From: Pseudomonas neustonica
GTDB taxonomy: Bacteria; Pseudomonadota; Gammaproteobacteria; Pseudomonadales; Pseudomonadaceae
Assembly: GCF_003797945.1 (NCBI RefSeq)
Contig: NZ_RKKU01000001.1
Location: 124,001 to 188,000 of the forward strand
DNA length: 64,000 bases
Direction of reading: 5' to 3'
The position numbers and the translations under genes were made by a program. Below are positions 48,640 to 58,528 of the stretch, piece by piece (within the stretch, counting starts at the first letter, position 1; each line of letters starts with the position of its first letter). The notes under the pieces were generated by a model. The model did not search any database, was not told where the DNA came from, and worked only from the letters and a program-made list of their open reading frames with translations.

Positions 48640-49842
48640 TTACCAGAGAACCCAGGCGGCGGCGATAAAAGGCCAACTGGCGATCAGCCAGCGCTGAATT
48701 GGAACCAGTCGTGTCATCGGGCTGACGCGCTCCACCAGCCAGCAGGCTAGCAAGCTGGCGCTGATTCCTACTAGCAGGCTGCGCAGCATGTCGAGTGGCA
48801 GAAACTGTTGGTGCTCCAGCACATTGCTGGCAATCAGTAGCACCAGCGGCAGCAGGTAGAGCAACCAGGCACTGCGCACCCAAAAACGCTGATTACGGCT
48901 ACAGTTCACCACCAGAGCGCAGAGTATGGCGGTCAGTAGGGCATTGATGCTGGCCCCGCCGGTGAGGTTGATCAGCCAGGACATTGATAGTGCCAATGCC
49001 AATGAGCAGACCTGCATGGCGGCGTGATTCCATCGCCGGGACAGCATTAGCAAGGCGGTAATCGGCACGACGACCAGCAGAACCTGTGGGGTCAATATCA
49101 GCGTGTGATTGTCGCCCGGCAGTCGCAGGTGATCAGCACTGCTGACCAGCGTGCTGTCAAAGATCGTCAGTGCGCGCTGATTCATACCCAAGGTTAGCAG
49201 TGAGAGCAGGCAGCAGGCCGCTGCAACCAGGCAGCTCCAGCGTTTTTGCAGCTTGAGTACGTAGAGGCAGCAACTGATCAGGATGGCTGCACCGATCAGC
49301 AGGCTGAGTGCCTGGCTCCAGAAAAACGGTGGCACAGCCCACTGGGCTGCGCGGCCGGTGGTGTAGCCTGGAATCAGATAAGCCGGTGCCCAGATAAGAG
49401 CGGATGTCAGATTAATTGCGATAAAGCGCCAGACCGGCATGTCGAACATCCCGGCGATCATGGGAATGATCGGGCGTATGGGGCCGATGAAGCGACCCAG
49501 TACCACGCTAAGCCAGCCATAGCGCCGGAAGAAGCGCTCGCCACCGTCGATCCACTGGGGATTGCGCACGAAGGGGCCAAAGTCGCGAATATTCTGATGG
49601 AAGTAACGGCCAAGAAAGAAGCTGATCAAGTCACCCAGTACGGCACCGCTGAAGGCCCACATGACAGCAATCGTTAGTGACATGCCGCCGCCGGCGGCTA
49701 GCGCTGAGACGGCGAAGAGTAAAAACACGCCTGGCACTACCAGGCCCGCGACCGCCAGTGACTCGGTAAATGAAATCAGAAAAATAGCCAGCCCCAGCCA
49801 TTGCTGATGCTCGGCCAGCCAGCTTGTTAGTTCAACCAGCAA
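48640..49842 (-). CDS. DedA/VTT-domain membrane protein with extra C-terminal membrane domain
   Basis: The first 210 residues form a DedA (SNARE-associated/VTT) domain, with E26 in the ISFTESLAVAGLVVPG re-entrant region and the typical GRFIGPIRPIIPMIAGM motif. DedA proteins act in lipid flipping (undecaprenyl phosphate, phosphatidylethanolamine). The remaining 190 residues are several further hydrophobic helices, an extension beyond the usual 200-220 residue DedA length. Start TTG 49842 with GGAG six bases upstream; it overlaps the alkyladenine glycosylase gene by 11 bases. Confidence 0.85.
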   Translation of the reverse strand: MLVELTSWLAEHQQWLGLAIFLISFTESLAVAGLVVPGVFLLFAVSALAAGGGMSLTIAVMWAFSGAVLGDLISFFLGRYFHQNIRDFGPFVRNPQWIDGGERFFRRYGWLSVVLGRFIGPIRPIIPMIAGMFDMPVWRFIAINLTSALIWAPAYLIPGYTTGRAAQWAVPPFFWSQALSLLIGAAILISCCLYVLKLQKRWSCLVAAACCLLSLLTLGMNQRALTIFDSTLVSSADHLRLPGDNHTLILTPQVLLVVVPITALLMLSRRWNHAAMQVCSLALALSMSWLINLTGGASINALLTAILCALVVNCSRNQRFWVRSAWLLYLLPLVLLIASNVLEHQQFLPLDMLRSLLVGISASLLACWLVERVSPMTRLVPIQRWLIASWPFIAAAWVLW

Positions 49843-50569
49843 GGGTATCTCCAGAGACCGCGTTTAGCTTTGCCTGTTGCAGGCTCAGCAAACGGTAGTC
49901 GCGATCAGGTTGGCGTGTTCTTCCCCGCGGGTTGCGTGTGCAGTAAGCGGCAAAGTCAGCATCGACAAAGCGGTAGGGTAGGGCTTCGTCGCGGCCGCTG
50001 GGTATGCCCAGTCTTGCTGCTTGTACGACTGTTGAGGGCCGATACGCATCGTCCGCGATGAACAGCTGGTTTGGGCAAAATGGCTTGGCGTTCCAGTCGG
50101 GTACTTTAATTCCTAAAGCTCGACACAGTAAAGTCTGCCCGGCGCAAAGGCGTTGCTGCGTTCGTTGAGTGCCGTCGCGGTTAGGGTTGAGCTGCTGCAT
50201 CAGCTCCAGGCTTTTAGCGTCGCTGATAGAATCAACAACCGGGTAGGCTGATTTGATCAATACGCCATTGCCGGCGCCTTCGGCGCTGCAGTTCATGGAG
50301 TCGCCACCCCGCGCGTAATACATGTAAATCGTGCCACCCTCCATAAAAAGAGCGCGTCTGGCGTCGGTATAGCCGAGCGAGGCATGGCTGCCTTTTTCTG
50401 CTATCAGATACGCCTCGGTTTCAATGATGCGCGCGGACAGCCACCGCCCGTCCATTTGCCTGCGGATTACCTTGCCTAGCAAGTCAACGGCCAGGCTGCG
50501 GGCATCTTGCTGAAAGAAGGACGCGGGCAGCGGGTATTCAGGAGCGGGTGGCAAGGGGGTGTTTGGCAT
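49832..50569 (-). CDS. 3-methyladenine DNA glycosylase (AAG/MPG family)
   Basis: Removes alkylated and deaminated purines from DNA by base excision. The 245-residue product has the AAG fold motifs ARIIETEAYL (catalytic Glu), SHASLGYTDAR, TIYMYYARGG and FVDADFAAYCTRNPRG. The start ATG 50569 begins MPNTPLPP; an open frame of 157 more codons upstream runs antisense over proA and is not part of the gene. Divergent from proA with 135 bases between starts; overlaps the downstream DedA gene. Confidence 0.9.
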   Translation of the reverse strand: MPNTPLPPAPEYPLPASFFQQDARSLAVDLLGKVIRRQMDGRWLSARIIETEAYLIAEKGSHASLGYTDARRALFMEGGTIYMYYARGGDSMNCSAEGAGNGVLIKSAYPVVDSISDAKSLELMQQLNPNRDGTQRTQQRLCAGQTLLCRALGIKVPDWNAKPFCPNQLFIADDAYRPSTVVQAARLGIPSGRDEALPYRFVDADFAAYCTRNPRGRTRQPDRDYRLLSLQQAKLNAVSGDTLAG

Positions 50570-50704
50570 GGCGGTTATTCTAGCAGCTCGGGTATTGCAG
50601 GTTGAATTAGCCTGACGCTGCAGGATTCGGTAGGGCGGCCCTGTCAAGTGCCCGGTGACCCAGCTATAATGCCGCATTTGCGCAGACAGGTAATGGGTAA
50701 CAGC

Positions 50705-51970
50705 ATGAGTGCGGAACAGGTGGTCGTTTACATGACCGAGCTGGGGCAGAACGCCAGACGCGCATCGCGGGTCATTGCTCGCGCGACGACAGCGGTCAAA
50801 AACGCGGCTTTGCTGGCAACAGTCGATGCGATCGAGGCAGCCAGCGACAGGTTGGTCGCAGCCAACGAACTGGATTTGCAGGCCGGGCGCGATAGCGGTC
50901 TTGATGACGCCATGCTGGACCGGCTGGCGCTGACGCCAGCTCGCCTGCAGACGATGATCGAAGGCTTGCGCCAGGTTGCGGCACTGCCAGACCCGGTAGG
51001 TGTTATCCGTGATATGAAGTTCCTCCCTTCCGGTATCCAAGTGGGCAAGATGCGTGTGCCGCTGGGGGTGATCGGGATTATTTACGAGTCCCGTCCCAAT
51101 GTGACCGTAGAAGCGGCCAGTTTGTGCCTGAAATCGGGTAATGCCTGTATTTTACGCGGCGGTTCAGAGTCGATTCACTCCAATCGTGCCATTGCCGAGT
51201 GCCTGCGCACTGGACTGGCAGCGGTCGGCTTGCCTGATGAAGTTGTGCAGGTGGTGGAGACCACCGACCGCGCGGCGGTGGGCGCACTGATTACCATGCC
51301 GGACTATGTTGACGTGATTGTGCCGCGTGGCGGCAAGGGGCTGATCGAGCGGATCAGTAAAGATGCCCGCGTGCCAGTGATCAAACACCTGGATGGCATT
51401 TGTCACGTTTATGTCGACGATCGCGCTGATCTGGATAAGGCTGAAGCCATTGCTATCAATGCCAAGACCCATCGTTACGGCGTATGCAATGCAATGGAAA
51501 CACTATTGGTACATCAGGCCGTGGCGGCAGAGTTCCTGCCTCGGGTTGCTGCTATCTATGCGGCCAAGGGAGTAGAGCTGCGCGGCTGCCCGCTGAGCTG
51601 TGAGCTGTTGCCGCAGGCTGTTGCTGCTACCGAAGAGGACTGGTCCACCGAATATCTGGCGCCGATTCTATCGGTCAAAGTAGTTGCTGATATGGATGCG
51701 GCTATTGAGCATATTAATACCTATAGCTCACAGCACACCGATGCCATGGTCTCTGAAGACTTTTCCCGTGCTCGTCGCTTCCTGGCCGAAGTTGATTCCA
51801 GTTCGGTGATGATTAACGCATCGACGCGCTTTGCTGATGGTTTTGAGTATGGCCTGGGCGCTGAAATCGGTATCTCTACGGACAAGATTCACGCCCGTGG
51901 TCCGGTAGGCCTGGATGGTTTGACCAGCGAGAAGTACGTGGTATTCGGCGACGGCCATATTCGTCAGTGA
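50705..51970 (+). CDS. proA: gamma-glutamyl phosphate reductase ProA
   Basis: NADPH-dependent second step of proline synthesis. The 421-residue product has [21 protein letters not shown], the catalytic Cys region [15 protein letters not shown] and the C-terminal [16 protein letters not shown]. Start ATG 50705 gives a family-typical length with TGGG upstream; an ATG at 50693 is an alternative. First gene of the plus-strand run to lipB; nadD follows 7 bases later. Confidence 0.96.
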   Translation: MSAEQVVVYMTELGQNARRASRVIARATTAVKNAALLATVDAIEAASDRLVAANELDLQAGRDSGLDDAMLDRLALTPARLQTMIEGLRQVAALPDPVGVIRDMKFLPSGIQVGKMRVPLGVIGIIYESRPNVTVEAASLCLKSGNACILRGGSESIHSNRAIAECLRTGLAAVGLPDEVVQVVETTDRAAVGALITMPDYVDVIVPRGGKGLIERISKDARVPVIKHLDGICHVYVDDRADLDKAEAIAINAKTHRYGVCNAMETLLVHQAVAAEFLPRVAAIYAAKGVELRGCPLSCELLPQAVAATEEDWSTEYLAPILSVKVVADMDAAIEHINTYSSQHTDAMVSEDFSRARRFLAEVDSSSVMINASTRFADGFEYGLGAEIGISTDKIHARGPVGLDGLTSEKYVVFGDGHIRQ

Positions 51971-51977
51971 TACGCGG

Positions 51978-52619
51978 ATGAGGAAGCGAATCGGCCTGTT
52001 GGGTGGCACTTTTGATCCGGTGCACTTTGGTCATTTGCGCAGTGCTATAGAGGTGCGCGAGCGGCTGCAACTTGATGAGCTGAGGCTAATTCCCAGCGCG
52101 CGGCCGCCGCATCGTGAGGTACCCGGCGCAAGCGCGGATCAACGTTTGGCCATGGTGCAGCTGGCGGTAGGCAAGGGCGGCGGTTTGCAGGTTGATGACC
52201 GCGAGCTATGCCGTGAAAAGCCGTCCTACACGCTGGACACACTGGAGTCCTTGCGCGCTGAGCTGGGTAGTGAGGTGGCCTTGTTTATGGTGTTGGGTTG
52301 GGACGCCTTTTGCGGGCTACCGAGCTGGCATCGCTGGCAGGAATTGCTGGGCTTGGCACACATAGTGGTGCTGCAGCGTCCGGATTACGATGTGGACGTG
52401 CCCGAAGTACTAAAGGATCTGCTGGCTGCCCGCAGTGTGGATGACCCGCAGCGACTGGCTAACGTCAGTGCTGGACATGTTTTTTGCTTGTCGCAGACGC
52501 CTTTGGCGATTTCTGCAACGCATATTCGCGGCCTGGTGGCCAGCGGCGCTTCGCCGCGATTTTTGTTGCCGGACGCCGTACTTGACTATATTGAAACTAA
52601 AGGGCTGTATCGGCCCTGA
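51978..52619 (+). CDS. nadD: nicotinate-nucleotide adenylyltransferase NadD
   Basis: Adenylates nicotinate mononucleotide to deamido-NAD. The 213-residue product has the nucleotidyltransferase motif [13 protein letters not shown] (HxGH) near its start and the C-terminal [16 protein letters not shown] (ISxTxIR). Seven bases after proA; rsfS follows by 21 bases, the conserved order in Pseudomonas. Confidence 0.97.
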   Translation: MRKRIGLLGGTFDPVHFGHLRSAIEVRERLQLDELRLIPSARPPHREVPGASADQRLAMVQLAVGKGGGLQVDDRELCREKPSYTLDTLESLRAELGSEVALFMVLGWDAFCGLPSWHRWQELLGLAHIVVLQRPDYDVDVPEVLKDLLAARSVDDPQRLANVSAGHVFCLSQTPLAISATHIRGLVASGASPRFLLPDAVLDYIETKGLYRP

Positions 52620-52640
52620 TATTGAGGATTTAAACGTCTT

Positions 52641-53000
52641 ATGCAGATCGAAGAGCTTGCGCAACTGGTTGAGAACGCGCTGGATGAACTCAAGGCTAAG
52701 GATGTCGTGCGCATTGATGTGCGTGAGCACACGAGCGTGACGGATTTCATGATCATTGCCAGCGGCACTTCCAACCGTCACGTCAACGCGCTCAGTGATA
52801 ATGTGGTTGAGAAAGCCAAAGAGGCCGGTCGTAAGCCTCTGGGTATTGAAGGCAAGGGTTCCGGAGAGTGGGTCTTGGTCGATCTGGCCGACGTGGTAGT
52901 ACACGTCATGCAGCCGGCTACGCGCGAGTTCTATGATCTTGAGCGCCTGTGGCAGAGTGCCGAGTCGCGTCGCGAACAGCAGCAACGTCCCGTGGAGTAA
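52641..53000 (+). CDS. rsfS: ribosomal silencing factor RsfS
   Basis: Binds L14 and blocks subunit joining during starvation. The 119-residue product has the family features [38 protein letters not shown] and [12 protein letters not shown]. Between nadD and rlmH (6 bases). Confidence 0.97.
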   Translation: MQIEELAQLVENALDELKAKDVVRIDVREHTSVTDFMIIASGTSNRHVNALSDNVVEKAKEAGRKPLGIEGKGSGEWVLVDLADVVVHVMQPATREFYDLERLWQSAESRREQQQRPVE

Positions 53001-53006
53001 GGCCTT

Positions 53007-53474
53007 TTGCGTATTCGCCTGATCAGCGTGGCATCGCGGATGCCACGCTGGGTAGAACAGGGCTATCAGGAGTACGCCAAGCGCATGCCGCCTGATTTGC
53101 CCGTGGAGCTGGTGGAAATTCCGCTGGCAACACGTGGTAAAAATGCTGATGTCAGTCGTCTGATGCGCCGTGAAGGTGAGCAGATGCTGGCAGCGGTGCA
53201 GCCAGGGGAACGCATCGTAACGCTGGAGGTCACAGGTCGAGCCTGGTCAACCGAGACGCTGGCAGAGCAGCTGGAGATGTGGCGGCTGGATGCGCGTAAC
53301 GTTAACCTGATGGTCGGTGGCCCCGAGGGTTTGGCCGACGAAGTCAGTGCGCGCAGTGACCAGCGCTGGTCGCTGTCTGCCTTGACGTTGCCGCATCCGC
53401 TGGTACGCATACTGCTTGCTGAACAGTTATATCGGGCCTGGACCATTATTAATCGCCACCCCTACCACAAGTAA
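53007..53474 (+). CDS. rlmH: 23S rRNA pseudouridine-1915 N3-methyltransferase RlmH
   Basis: SPOUT methyltransferase acting on pseudouridine 1915 of 23S rRNA in assembled 70S. The 155-residue product has [17 protein letters not shown], the SAM-binding knot [13 protein letters not shown] and the terminal [16 protein letters not shown]. The start is TTG at 53007, six bases after rsfS; no ATG would give the family N-terminus. Confidence 0.96.
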   Translation: MRIRLISVASRMPRWVEQGYQEYAKRMPPDLPVELVEIPLATRGKNADVSRLMRREGEQMLAAVQPGERIVTLEVTGRAWSTETLAEQLEMWRLDARNVNLMVGGPEGLADEVSARSDQRWSLSALTLPHPLVRILLAEQLYRAWTIINRHPYHK

Positions 53475-53477
53475 TTC

Positions 53478-55361
53478 ATGTCCAAGCCAATTCACCTGAA
53501 AGACCATAGTAAAGATGCCGGGATAGTCCATCGCCGCTTGCTGGTGGCGGCTGTCTTGGTGTTGGCGCTGGTTGGTGCTCTGGTCGCTCGTATGTATTAC
53601 TTGCAGGTGACGCAATACGAGCATCACTCCACGCTGTCGGAAAATAATCGGGTGCATGTGCAGCCAATTCCGCCAACGCGCGGCCGCATTTACGACCGTA
53701 ACGGCGAAGTGTTGGCGGAAAATCGGCCCAGCTACAGTCTTACCATTACCCGTGACCGGGTGAAGGACCTGCCGGCTACTTTTGATTTGCTTAAATCGTT
53801 ATTGGCGCTCAGTGATGAAGACGTGGAGCAAGCTGAGCGGCGTCTGATGCAGGCGCGGCGCCCTTTTGAATCAGTGCCGGTGATGCTGGAGCTGACGCAG
53901 GAGCAGATTGCCCGGATCGCGATCAACCAGTTTCGCTTACCAGGGGTCGAGGTCCAGGCGAGCTTTGTTCGTTATTATCCTTTTGCAGACCATTTTGCTC
54001 ATGCCCTGGGTTACGTAGGGCGCATTAACGAGCGTGAACTCAAATCGATTGATACCGTGGCTTACGCGGGCACCCATTACATAGGAAAAACGGGTGTCGA
54101 GCGTTACTACGAAGAGTTGCTGCACGGCACCGTCGGGTACGAAGAAGTCGAAACCAACGCCCGCGGCAGGGTCTTGCGGGTGCTTTCGCGAACCGAACCA
54201 GTAGCCGGCAAGGATTTGACCTTGCAGTTGGATGCCAACCTGCAGCGCGTTGCCGAAGAAGCCCTGGGTGATCGGCGCGGCGCGGTGGTTGCCATCGACC
54301 CGGCGACTGGCGGCGTACTGGCTTTTGTCAGCAAGCCTGGCTTTGATCCCAACCTGTTTGTCACCGGCATTAGCTACGCAGACTACGGCGCGTTGCGTGA
54401 CTCGCTGGATCAGCCCCTGTTCAATCGCGTTTTGCGCGGCCAGTATCCGCCTGGTTCAACTATCAAGCCAGTAGTCGCGCTGTCTGGGCTGGACAGCGGC
54501 GCCACCACGCGTAGTGCCCGAGTGTATGATCCGGGCTTTTTTCAGTTGCCCAACTTCAGTCACAAGTACCGTAACTGGAACCGCAGTGGTGATGGCTGGG
54601 TAGACATGTCTTACGCGATCGCCCGCTCGAACGATACCTACTTTTATGATCTGGCGAACAAAATGGGTATCGATAAAATGCACGACTACCTGACGCGTTT
54701 CGGGATTGGTCAGCGCGTTTCGATTGATATGTATGAAGAAGCGCCGGGCCTGATGCCGTCCAGCGAGTGGAAACGGAACAAGTACAAGCAGCCCTGGTAC
54801 CCCGGAGAAACCCTGATTGCCGGTATCGGGCAGGGCTATATGCTGGCTACACCTCTGCAATTGGCGCAGACCATGGCGCTGATCGCCAATCATGGTAAGT
54901 GGCATCGCCCGCGGCTACTGATGGATGCAGAAGGCATTCCGCCTGATGAGTCTGACACCCCAGACGACATCAAATTGCGCGACGAGTCGGACTGGGGCTT
55001 CATTACTCAGGCTATGCAGGATGTGATGCAGTCGCCGCATGGCACGGCGCGTGCCGCTGCAAAGGGGGCGGAATATAATATGGCCGGTAAAAGCGGTACT
55101 GCTCAGGTAGTTGCCATAGCGCAGGGCGAGCGTTACGACTCCAAGAGTCTGCGCGAGCGCCATAGAGATCACGCCCTTTTTGTCGGCTTTGCGCCCACTG
55201 AAAAGCCGTTGATCGCGGTTGCCGCGCTGGTTGAGAATGGCGAGTCGGGGGGGCGGGTTGCTGGCCCGGTAGTACGCGCGGTTTTCGACGCCTGGGTGTT
55301 GCCGCGCCTGCCCAAACCTGAGGTTGAGATAACCGATGCGCCTCAGGAGGCAGCGCCATGA
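53478..55361 (+). CDS. mrdA: penicillin-binding protein 2 (elongation transpeptidase)
   Basis: Cross-links lateral-wall peptidoglycan as partner of RodA in the elongasome. The 627-residue product has a short cytoplasmic N-terminus, a single membrane helix (about 19-39), the pedestal domain, and a transpeptidase domain with SxxK at S327-TIK-330, SND (from AIARSNDTYF) and KSG (AGKSGTAQV). ATG three bases after rlmH. Overlaps rodA by 4 bases (ATGA). Confidence 0.97.
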   Translation: MSKPIHLKDHSKDAGIVHRRLLVAAVLVLALVGALVARMYYLQVTQYEHHSTLSENNRVHVQPIPPTRGRIYDRNGEVLAENRPSYSLTITRDRVKDLPATFDLLKSLLALSDEDVEQAERRLMQARRPFESVPVMLELTQEQIARIAINQFRLPGVEVQASFVRYYPFADHFAHALGYVGRINERELKSIDTVAYAGTHYIGKTGVERYYEELLHGTVGYEEVETNARGRVLRVLSRTEPVAGKDLTLQLDANLQRVAEEALGDRRGAVVAIDPATGGVLAFVSKPGFDPNLFVTGISYADYGALRDSLDQPLFNRVLRGQYPPGSTIKPVVALSGLDSGATTRSARVYDPGFFQLPNFSHKYRNWNRSGDGWVDMSYAIARSNDTYFYDLANKMGIDKMHDYLTRFGIGQRVSIDMYEEAPGLMPSSEWKRNKYKQPWYPGETLIAGIGQGYMLATPLQLAQTMALIANHGKWHRPRLLMDAEGIPPDESDTPDDIKLRDESDWGFITQAMQDVMQSPHGTARAAAKGAEYNMAGKSGTAQVVAIAQGERYDSKSLRERHRDHALFVGFAPTEKPLIAVAALVENGESGGRVAGPVVRAVFDAWVLPRLPKPEVEITDAPQEAAP

Positions 55362-56500
55362 AGCGTCCAACCCCCATGCCTGCTTCTGCCGGGCTGAGTC
55401 GCCGGGAGTCCTTCTGGACGCGTATTCATGTCGATCCCTGGTTGCTGGTGTTGATCCTTGGTCTCGCGGTGGTTGATGCCTTCGTGCTTTATTCTGCCAG
55501 TGGCAAGAGTGTAGGCATGGTCTACCGGCAAATGGCTTACTTTGCTGTCGGTATTGCCGTGATGGTTGTTATTGCGCAGTTTCAGCCAAGGTTCATGCAG
55601 CGCTGGGTGCCTGTTGCCTATGTCGGCGGTACCTTGTTGCTGGTCGCGGTCCTGCTGTTTGGCACCGAAGCCAAGGGCGCGCAGCGCTGGCTCACAGTGC
55701 CGGGTGTGATGCGTTTTCAGCCCTCGGAAATTCTCAAGCTGGTCATGCCCATGAGTGTGGCCTGGTATCTGGGCGCACGCACGCTTCCGCCGCGTTTCAA
55801 GCATGTGGTCATCGCGCTGGCGATCATCTTTATACCGGTGGTATTGATTCTTAAACAGCCTGACCTGGGCACCTCATTACTGATTGCTGCATCCGGGATT
55901 TTTGCGCTTTTGTTGGCTGGGCTGCTGTTGCGTTACATTATTGGTGCGCTACTTTTGCTGGCGCCCGCGGCAGCCGGTATGTGGTATTTCGTGATGCATG
56001 GGTACCAGAAACAACGGGTACTAACCTTCCTTAATCCGGAGAGTGACCCCTTGGGCTCCGGCTGGAATATCATCCAATCCAAAGCCGCGATAGGTTCCGG
56101 CGGCGTGTTTGGCAAGGGGTGGCTCCAGGGTACGCAGTCGCATCTGGATTTCCTGCCAGAAGGGCATACCGACTTTATCATCGCGGTACTGGCCGAAGAG
56201 TTCGGCATGGTTGGGGTATGCCTGCTGCTTGGGGTCTATATGTTGCTGATCAGTCGCGGTCTGGTTATCACGTTGCAAGCACAGGACGCATTCTGCAAAC
56301 TGCTTGCAGGTAGTATCACCTTGACGTTTTTCGTCTATGTATTTGTCAATATTGGCATGGTCAGTGGGCTCTTGCCGGTGGTGGGCGTGCCGTTGCCCTT
56401 TATCAGTTACGGCGGTACTTCGCTGATTACCCTGTTGTCAGGGTTCGGCATTCTCATGTCCATCCATACGCACCGTAAATGGATGGCACAAAGTTCATGA
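55358..56500 (+). CDS. rodA: SEDS-family peptidoglycan glycosyltransferase RodA
   Basis: Polymerises lipid II in the elongasome with PBP2. The 380-residue product has about ten membrane helices and the family segments AKGAQRWL, FQPSEILKLVMP, KQPDLGTSLL and LPFISYGGTSL near the end. The ATG overlaps the mrdA stop, indicating coupled translation and fixed stoichiometry. Confidence 0.97.
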   Translation: MKRPTPMPASAGLSRRESFWTRIHVDPWLLVLILGLAVVDAFVLYSASGKSVGMVYRQMAYFAVGIAVMVVIAQFQPRFMQRWVPVAYVGGTLLLVAVLLFGTEAKGAQRWLTVPGVMRFQPSEILKLVMPMSVAWYLGARTLPPRFKHVVIALAIIFIPVVLILKQPDLGTSLLIAASGIFALLLAGLLLRYIIGALLLLAPAAAGMWYFVMHGYQKQRVLTFLNPESDPLGSGWNIIQSKAAIGSGGVFGKGWLQGTQSHLDFLPEGHTDFIIAVLAEEFGMVGVCLLLGVYMLLISRGLVITLQAQDAFCKLLAGSITLTFFVYVFVNIGMVSGLLPVVGVPLPFISYGGTSLITLLSGFGILMSIHTHRKWMAQSS

Positions 56501-56524
56501 CGTGGGCCGGGATTGAAACAAAAC

Positions 56525-57547
56525 ATGTATAAAAACAACGCGGGTCGTGGTTGCCGTTGGTTTAGTCGGGTCAGCGCAGTGATGGTTTCGGCATTGTTGG
56601 CCAGCGGTTCGCTGGCGCAGGATTACAGTGCCGAGCATGCAGGTGTGCCTGACTTTGTGCAGAAAATGCAGTTGGAATACGGTTTTAATGCTCAGCATGT
56701 GCAGGATCTGCTAGATCAGGCGGTTCGTCAGGAGGCTATTTTAAAGGCGATCGCCCGCCCCGCGGAGCGGGTCAAGCCATGGCATGAATACCGTGCGATC
56801 TTTATTACCGACAAGCGTATCGAGCAGGGTGTTGCGTTCTGGAATGAGCATGCCGATACCCTGGCCCGCGCCGAGAAGGAGTATGGCGTCGAGCCTGAAA
56901 TTATTCTTGCGATCATGGGGGTAGAGACCTCCTATGGCGGCAATATGGGCTCCTATCGCGTTATCGATGCATTGACGACGCTCGGTTTCGACTATCCCCC
57001 GCGCGCTGATTTTTTCCGTCGTCAGTTGGAAAGTTATCTGGTTCTGACTCGCGAGCAGCAAATGGACCCGCTGGCGCTCAAGGGCTCCTACGCAGGTGCC
57101 ATGGGCTATGGCCAATTTATTCCCAGTAGTTACCAGGCTTTTGCTGTCGATTTTGATGGTGATGGGGTCGTGGATATTTGGAACAACCCGGTCGATGCGA
57201 TTGGTAGTGTTGCCAACTACTTCCGTCAGCACAACTGGGAGCACGGTGCTGATATAGCGATTGCTGCCGATGTCAGCGGCGATCAGTTTGCCGAGGGCGT
57301 TACCCTCGAGCAGGGGCTGGAAGCTCGCAAGACAGTTGGCGAGTTGCGACAACTTGGTTGGACGCCGCGGGTCACCCTGGATGCGGACGCAGAGGTAATG
57401 GCGTTCGAGTTTGATGCCGGGGAACAAATGCAGTATTGGCTGGGTCTTAACAACCTGTATGTTATCACCCGCTATAACCGCAGCGTGATGTATGCCATGG
57501 TGGTACACCAACTAGCCGATTTGTTACGTGAGGCCCGGCAGCAATGA
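56525..57547 (+). CDS. mltB: lytic murein transglycosylase B (SltB1/MltB-like)
   Basis: Cleaves glycan strands with formation of 1,6-anhydro-MurNAc. The 340-residue product has the family catalytic segment AIMGVETSYGGNMGSYR with E134, then GAMGYGQFIPSSYQAFAVDF. The signal peptide (VSAVMVSALLASGSLA) lacks a lipobox Cys, matching the soluble SltB1 of P. aeruginosa at this locus and not lipoprotein MltB of E. coli. Start ATG 56525; a TTG at 56513 is possible, and neither has a good ribosome site. Overlaps rlpA by 4 bases. Confidence 0.92.
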   Translation: MYKNNAGRGCRWFSRVSAVMVSALLASGSLAQDYSAEHAGVPDFVQKMQLEYGFNAQHVQDLLDQAVRQEAILKAIARPAERVKPWHEYRAIFITDKRIEQGVAFWNEHADTLARAEKEYGVEPEIILAIMGVETSYGGNMGSYRVIDALTTLGFDYPPRADFFRRQLESYLVLTREQQMDPLALKGSYAGAMGYGQFIPSSYQAFAVDFDGDGVVDIWNNPVDAIGSVANYFRQHNWEHGADIAIAADVSGDQFAEGVTLEQGLEARKTVGELRQLGWTPRVTLDADAEVMAFEFDAGEQMQYWLGLNNLYVITRYNRSVMYAMVVHQLADLLREARQQ

Positions 57548-58482
57548 AGCCAGCTTTTATCTCCCTTTTTCGCAGTACCTGTAGCTGCGCGGCGTTGCTG
57601 GCTCTAGCCGCCTGTTCTTCTGGTCCCAATACCACTAGTGGTAGCGGTGCAGCGCCGGCCGCCGGTATGCCTGGTCCAGTGCGCACCGTGCATGATGGGC
57701 CGCCCAGTTATATGCAGGACGTATCCCAGATTCCGGATGCTGTACCCGTGCCGCATACCGGGCGCTACAAGGCCGCGCCTTATCGTGTTTTGGGGCGCGA
57801 CTACAATCCTATGCAGGATGGCCGTGACTATCGCGAAGAGGGCACCGCTTCCTGGTACGGGACCAAGTTTCATGGTCAAAACACCGCCAATGGCGAGCTC
57901 TATGATCTCTATGGCATGACCGCTGCGCACAAGACCCTGCCACTGCCCAGCTATGTGCAAGTGACCAATCTAGCGAATAATCGCAAGATTATTGTGCGGG
58001 TAAATGATCGTGGGCCTTTCTACTCCGATCGCATCATTGACCTGTCCTATGCAGCTGCCAAAAAACTGGGCTACGCAGATCAGGGTACTGCTCATGTGCT
58101 GGTTGAGGGTATTGATCCGGTCGCTTGGCAACAACAGAACAACCCCAGCTATCTGGTGCAGAATCCGTCGGCAGTCAGTCAGCCCGCAGTGGTAGTATCG
58201 CAGCCAGCCGAGGTTATACCGCCAGAGCCAGTTGAACTTGGGCACACGGGCTACTATCTCCAGGTTGCTGCTTTTTCCAACCCTCAGTCTGCCGAGCAGC
58301 TGCGCCAGCGTTTGAGGGGCGTTGTGTCCGCCAATGTTTTTGTCAGTGAGTTCCAGCAGGATGCGCGTACCTTGCATCGAGTACGCCTTGGTCCGGTAAC
58401 CAGTCAGGACGAAGCTCGACGCCTTATGGAGGCTCTGCGCCTTGCCAATATGGGCACGCCTACGCTGGTTACGGTTAACTGA
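57544..58482 (+). CDS. rlpA: septal-ring lytic transglycosylase lipoprotein RlpA
   Basis: Lipoprotein that cleaves stem-less glycan strands at the septum. The 312-residue product has a lipobox with Cys24 (ALLALAAC), a double-psi beta-barrel domain (about 95-185) with GTASWYGTKFHGQNTANGE and VRVNDRGPF, and a C-terminal SPOR domain (about 235-310, YYLQVAAFSNPQSAEQL). The barrel keeps the Glu, His and Asp found in the catalytically active P. aeruginosa protein. ATG overlaps the mltB stop. Confidence 0.96.
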   Translation: MKPAFISLFRSTCSCAALLALAACSSGPNTTSGSGAAPAAGMPGPVRTVHDGPPSYMQDVSQIPDAVPVPHTGRYKAAPYRVLGRDYNPMQDGRDYREEGTASWYGTKFHGQNTANGELYDLYGMTAAHKTLPLPSYVQVTNLANNRKIIVRVNDRGPFYSDRIIDLSYAAAKKLGYADQGTAHVLVEGIDPVAWQQQNNPSYLVQNPSAVSQPAVVVSQPAEVIPPEPVELGHTGYYLQVAAFSNPQSAEQLRQRLRGVVSANVFVSEFQQDARTLHRVRLGPVTSQDEARRLMEALRLANMGTPTLVTVN

Positions 58483-58528
58483 ATAATCTGTTTTGAATAA
58501 ACGCACTCCACCTTTGATTGTGAGTAAC

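Noticed and set aside
50570-51040. 157-codon N-terminal extension of the alkyladenine glycosylase
   Set aside because: Runs antisense through proA; the family N-terminus and correct length begin at ATG 50569.
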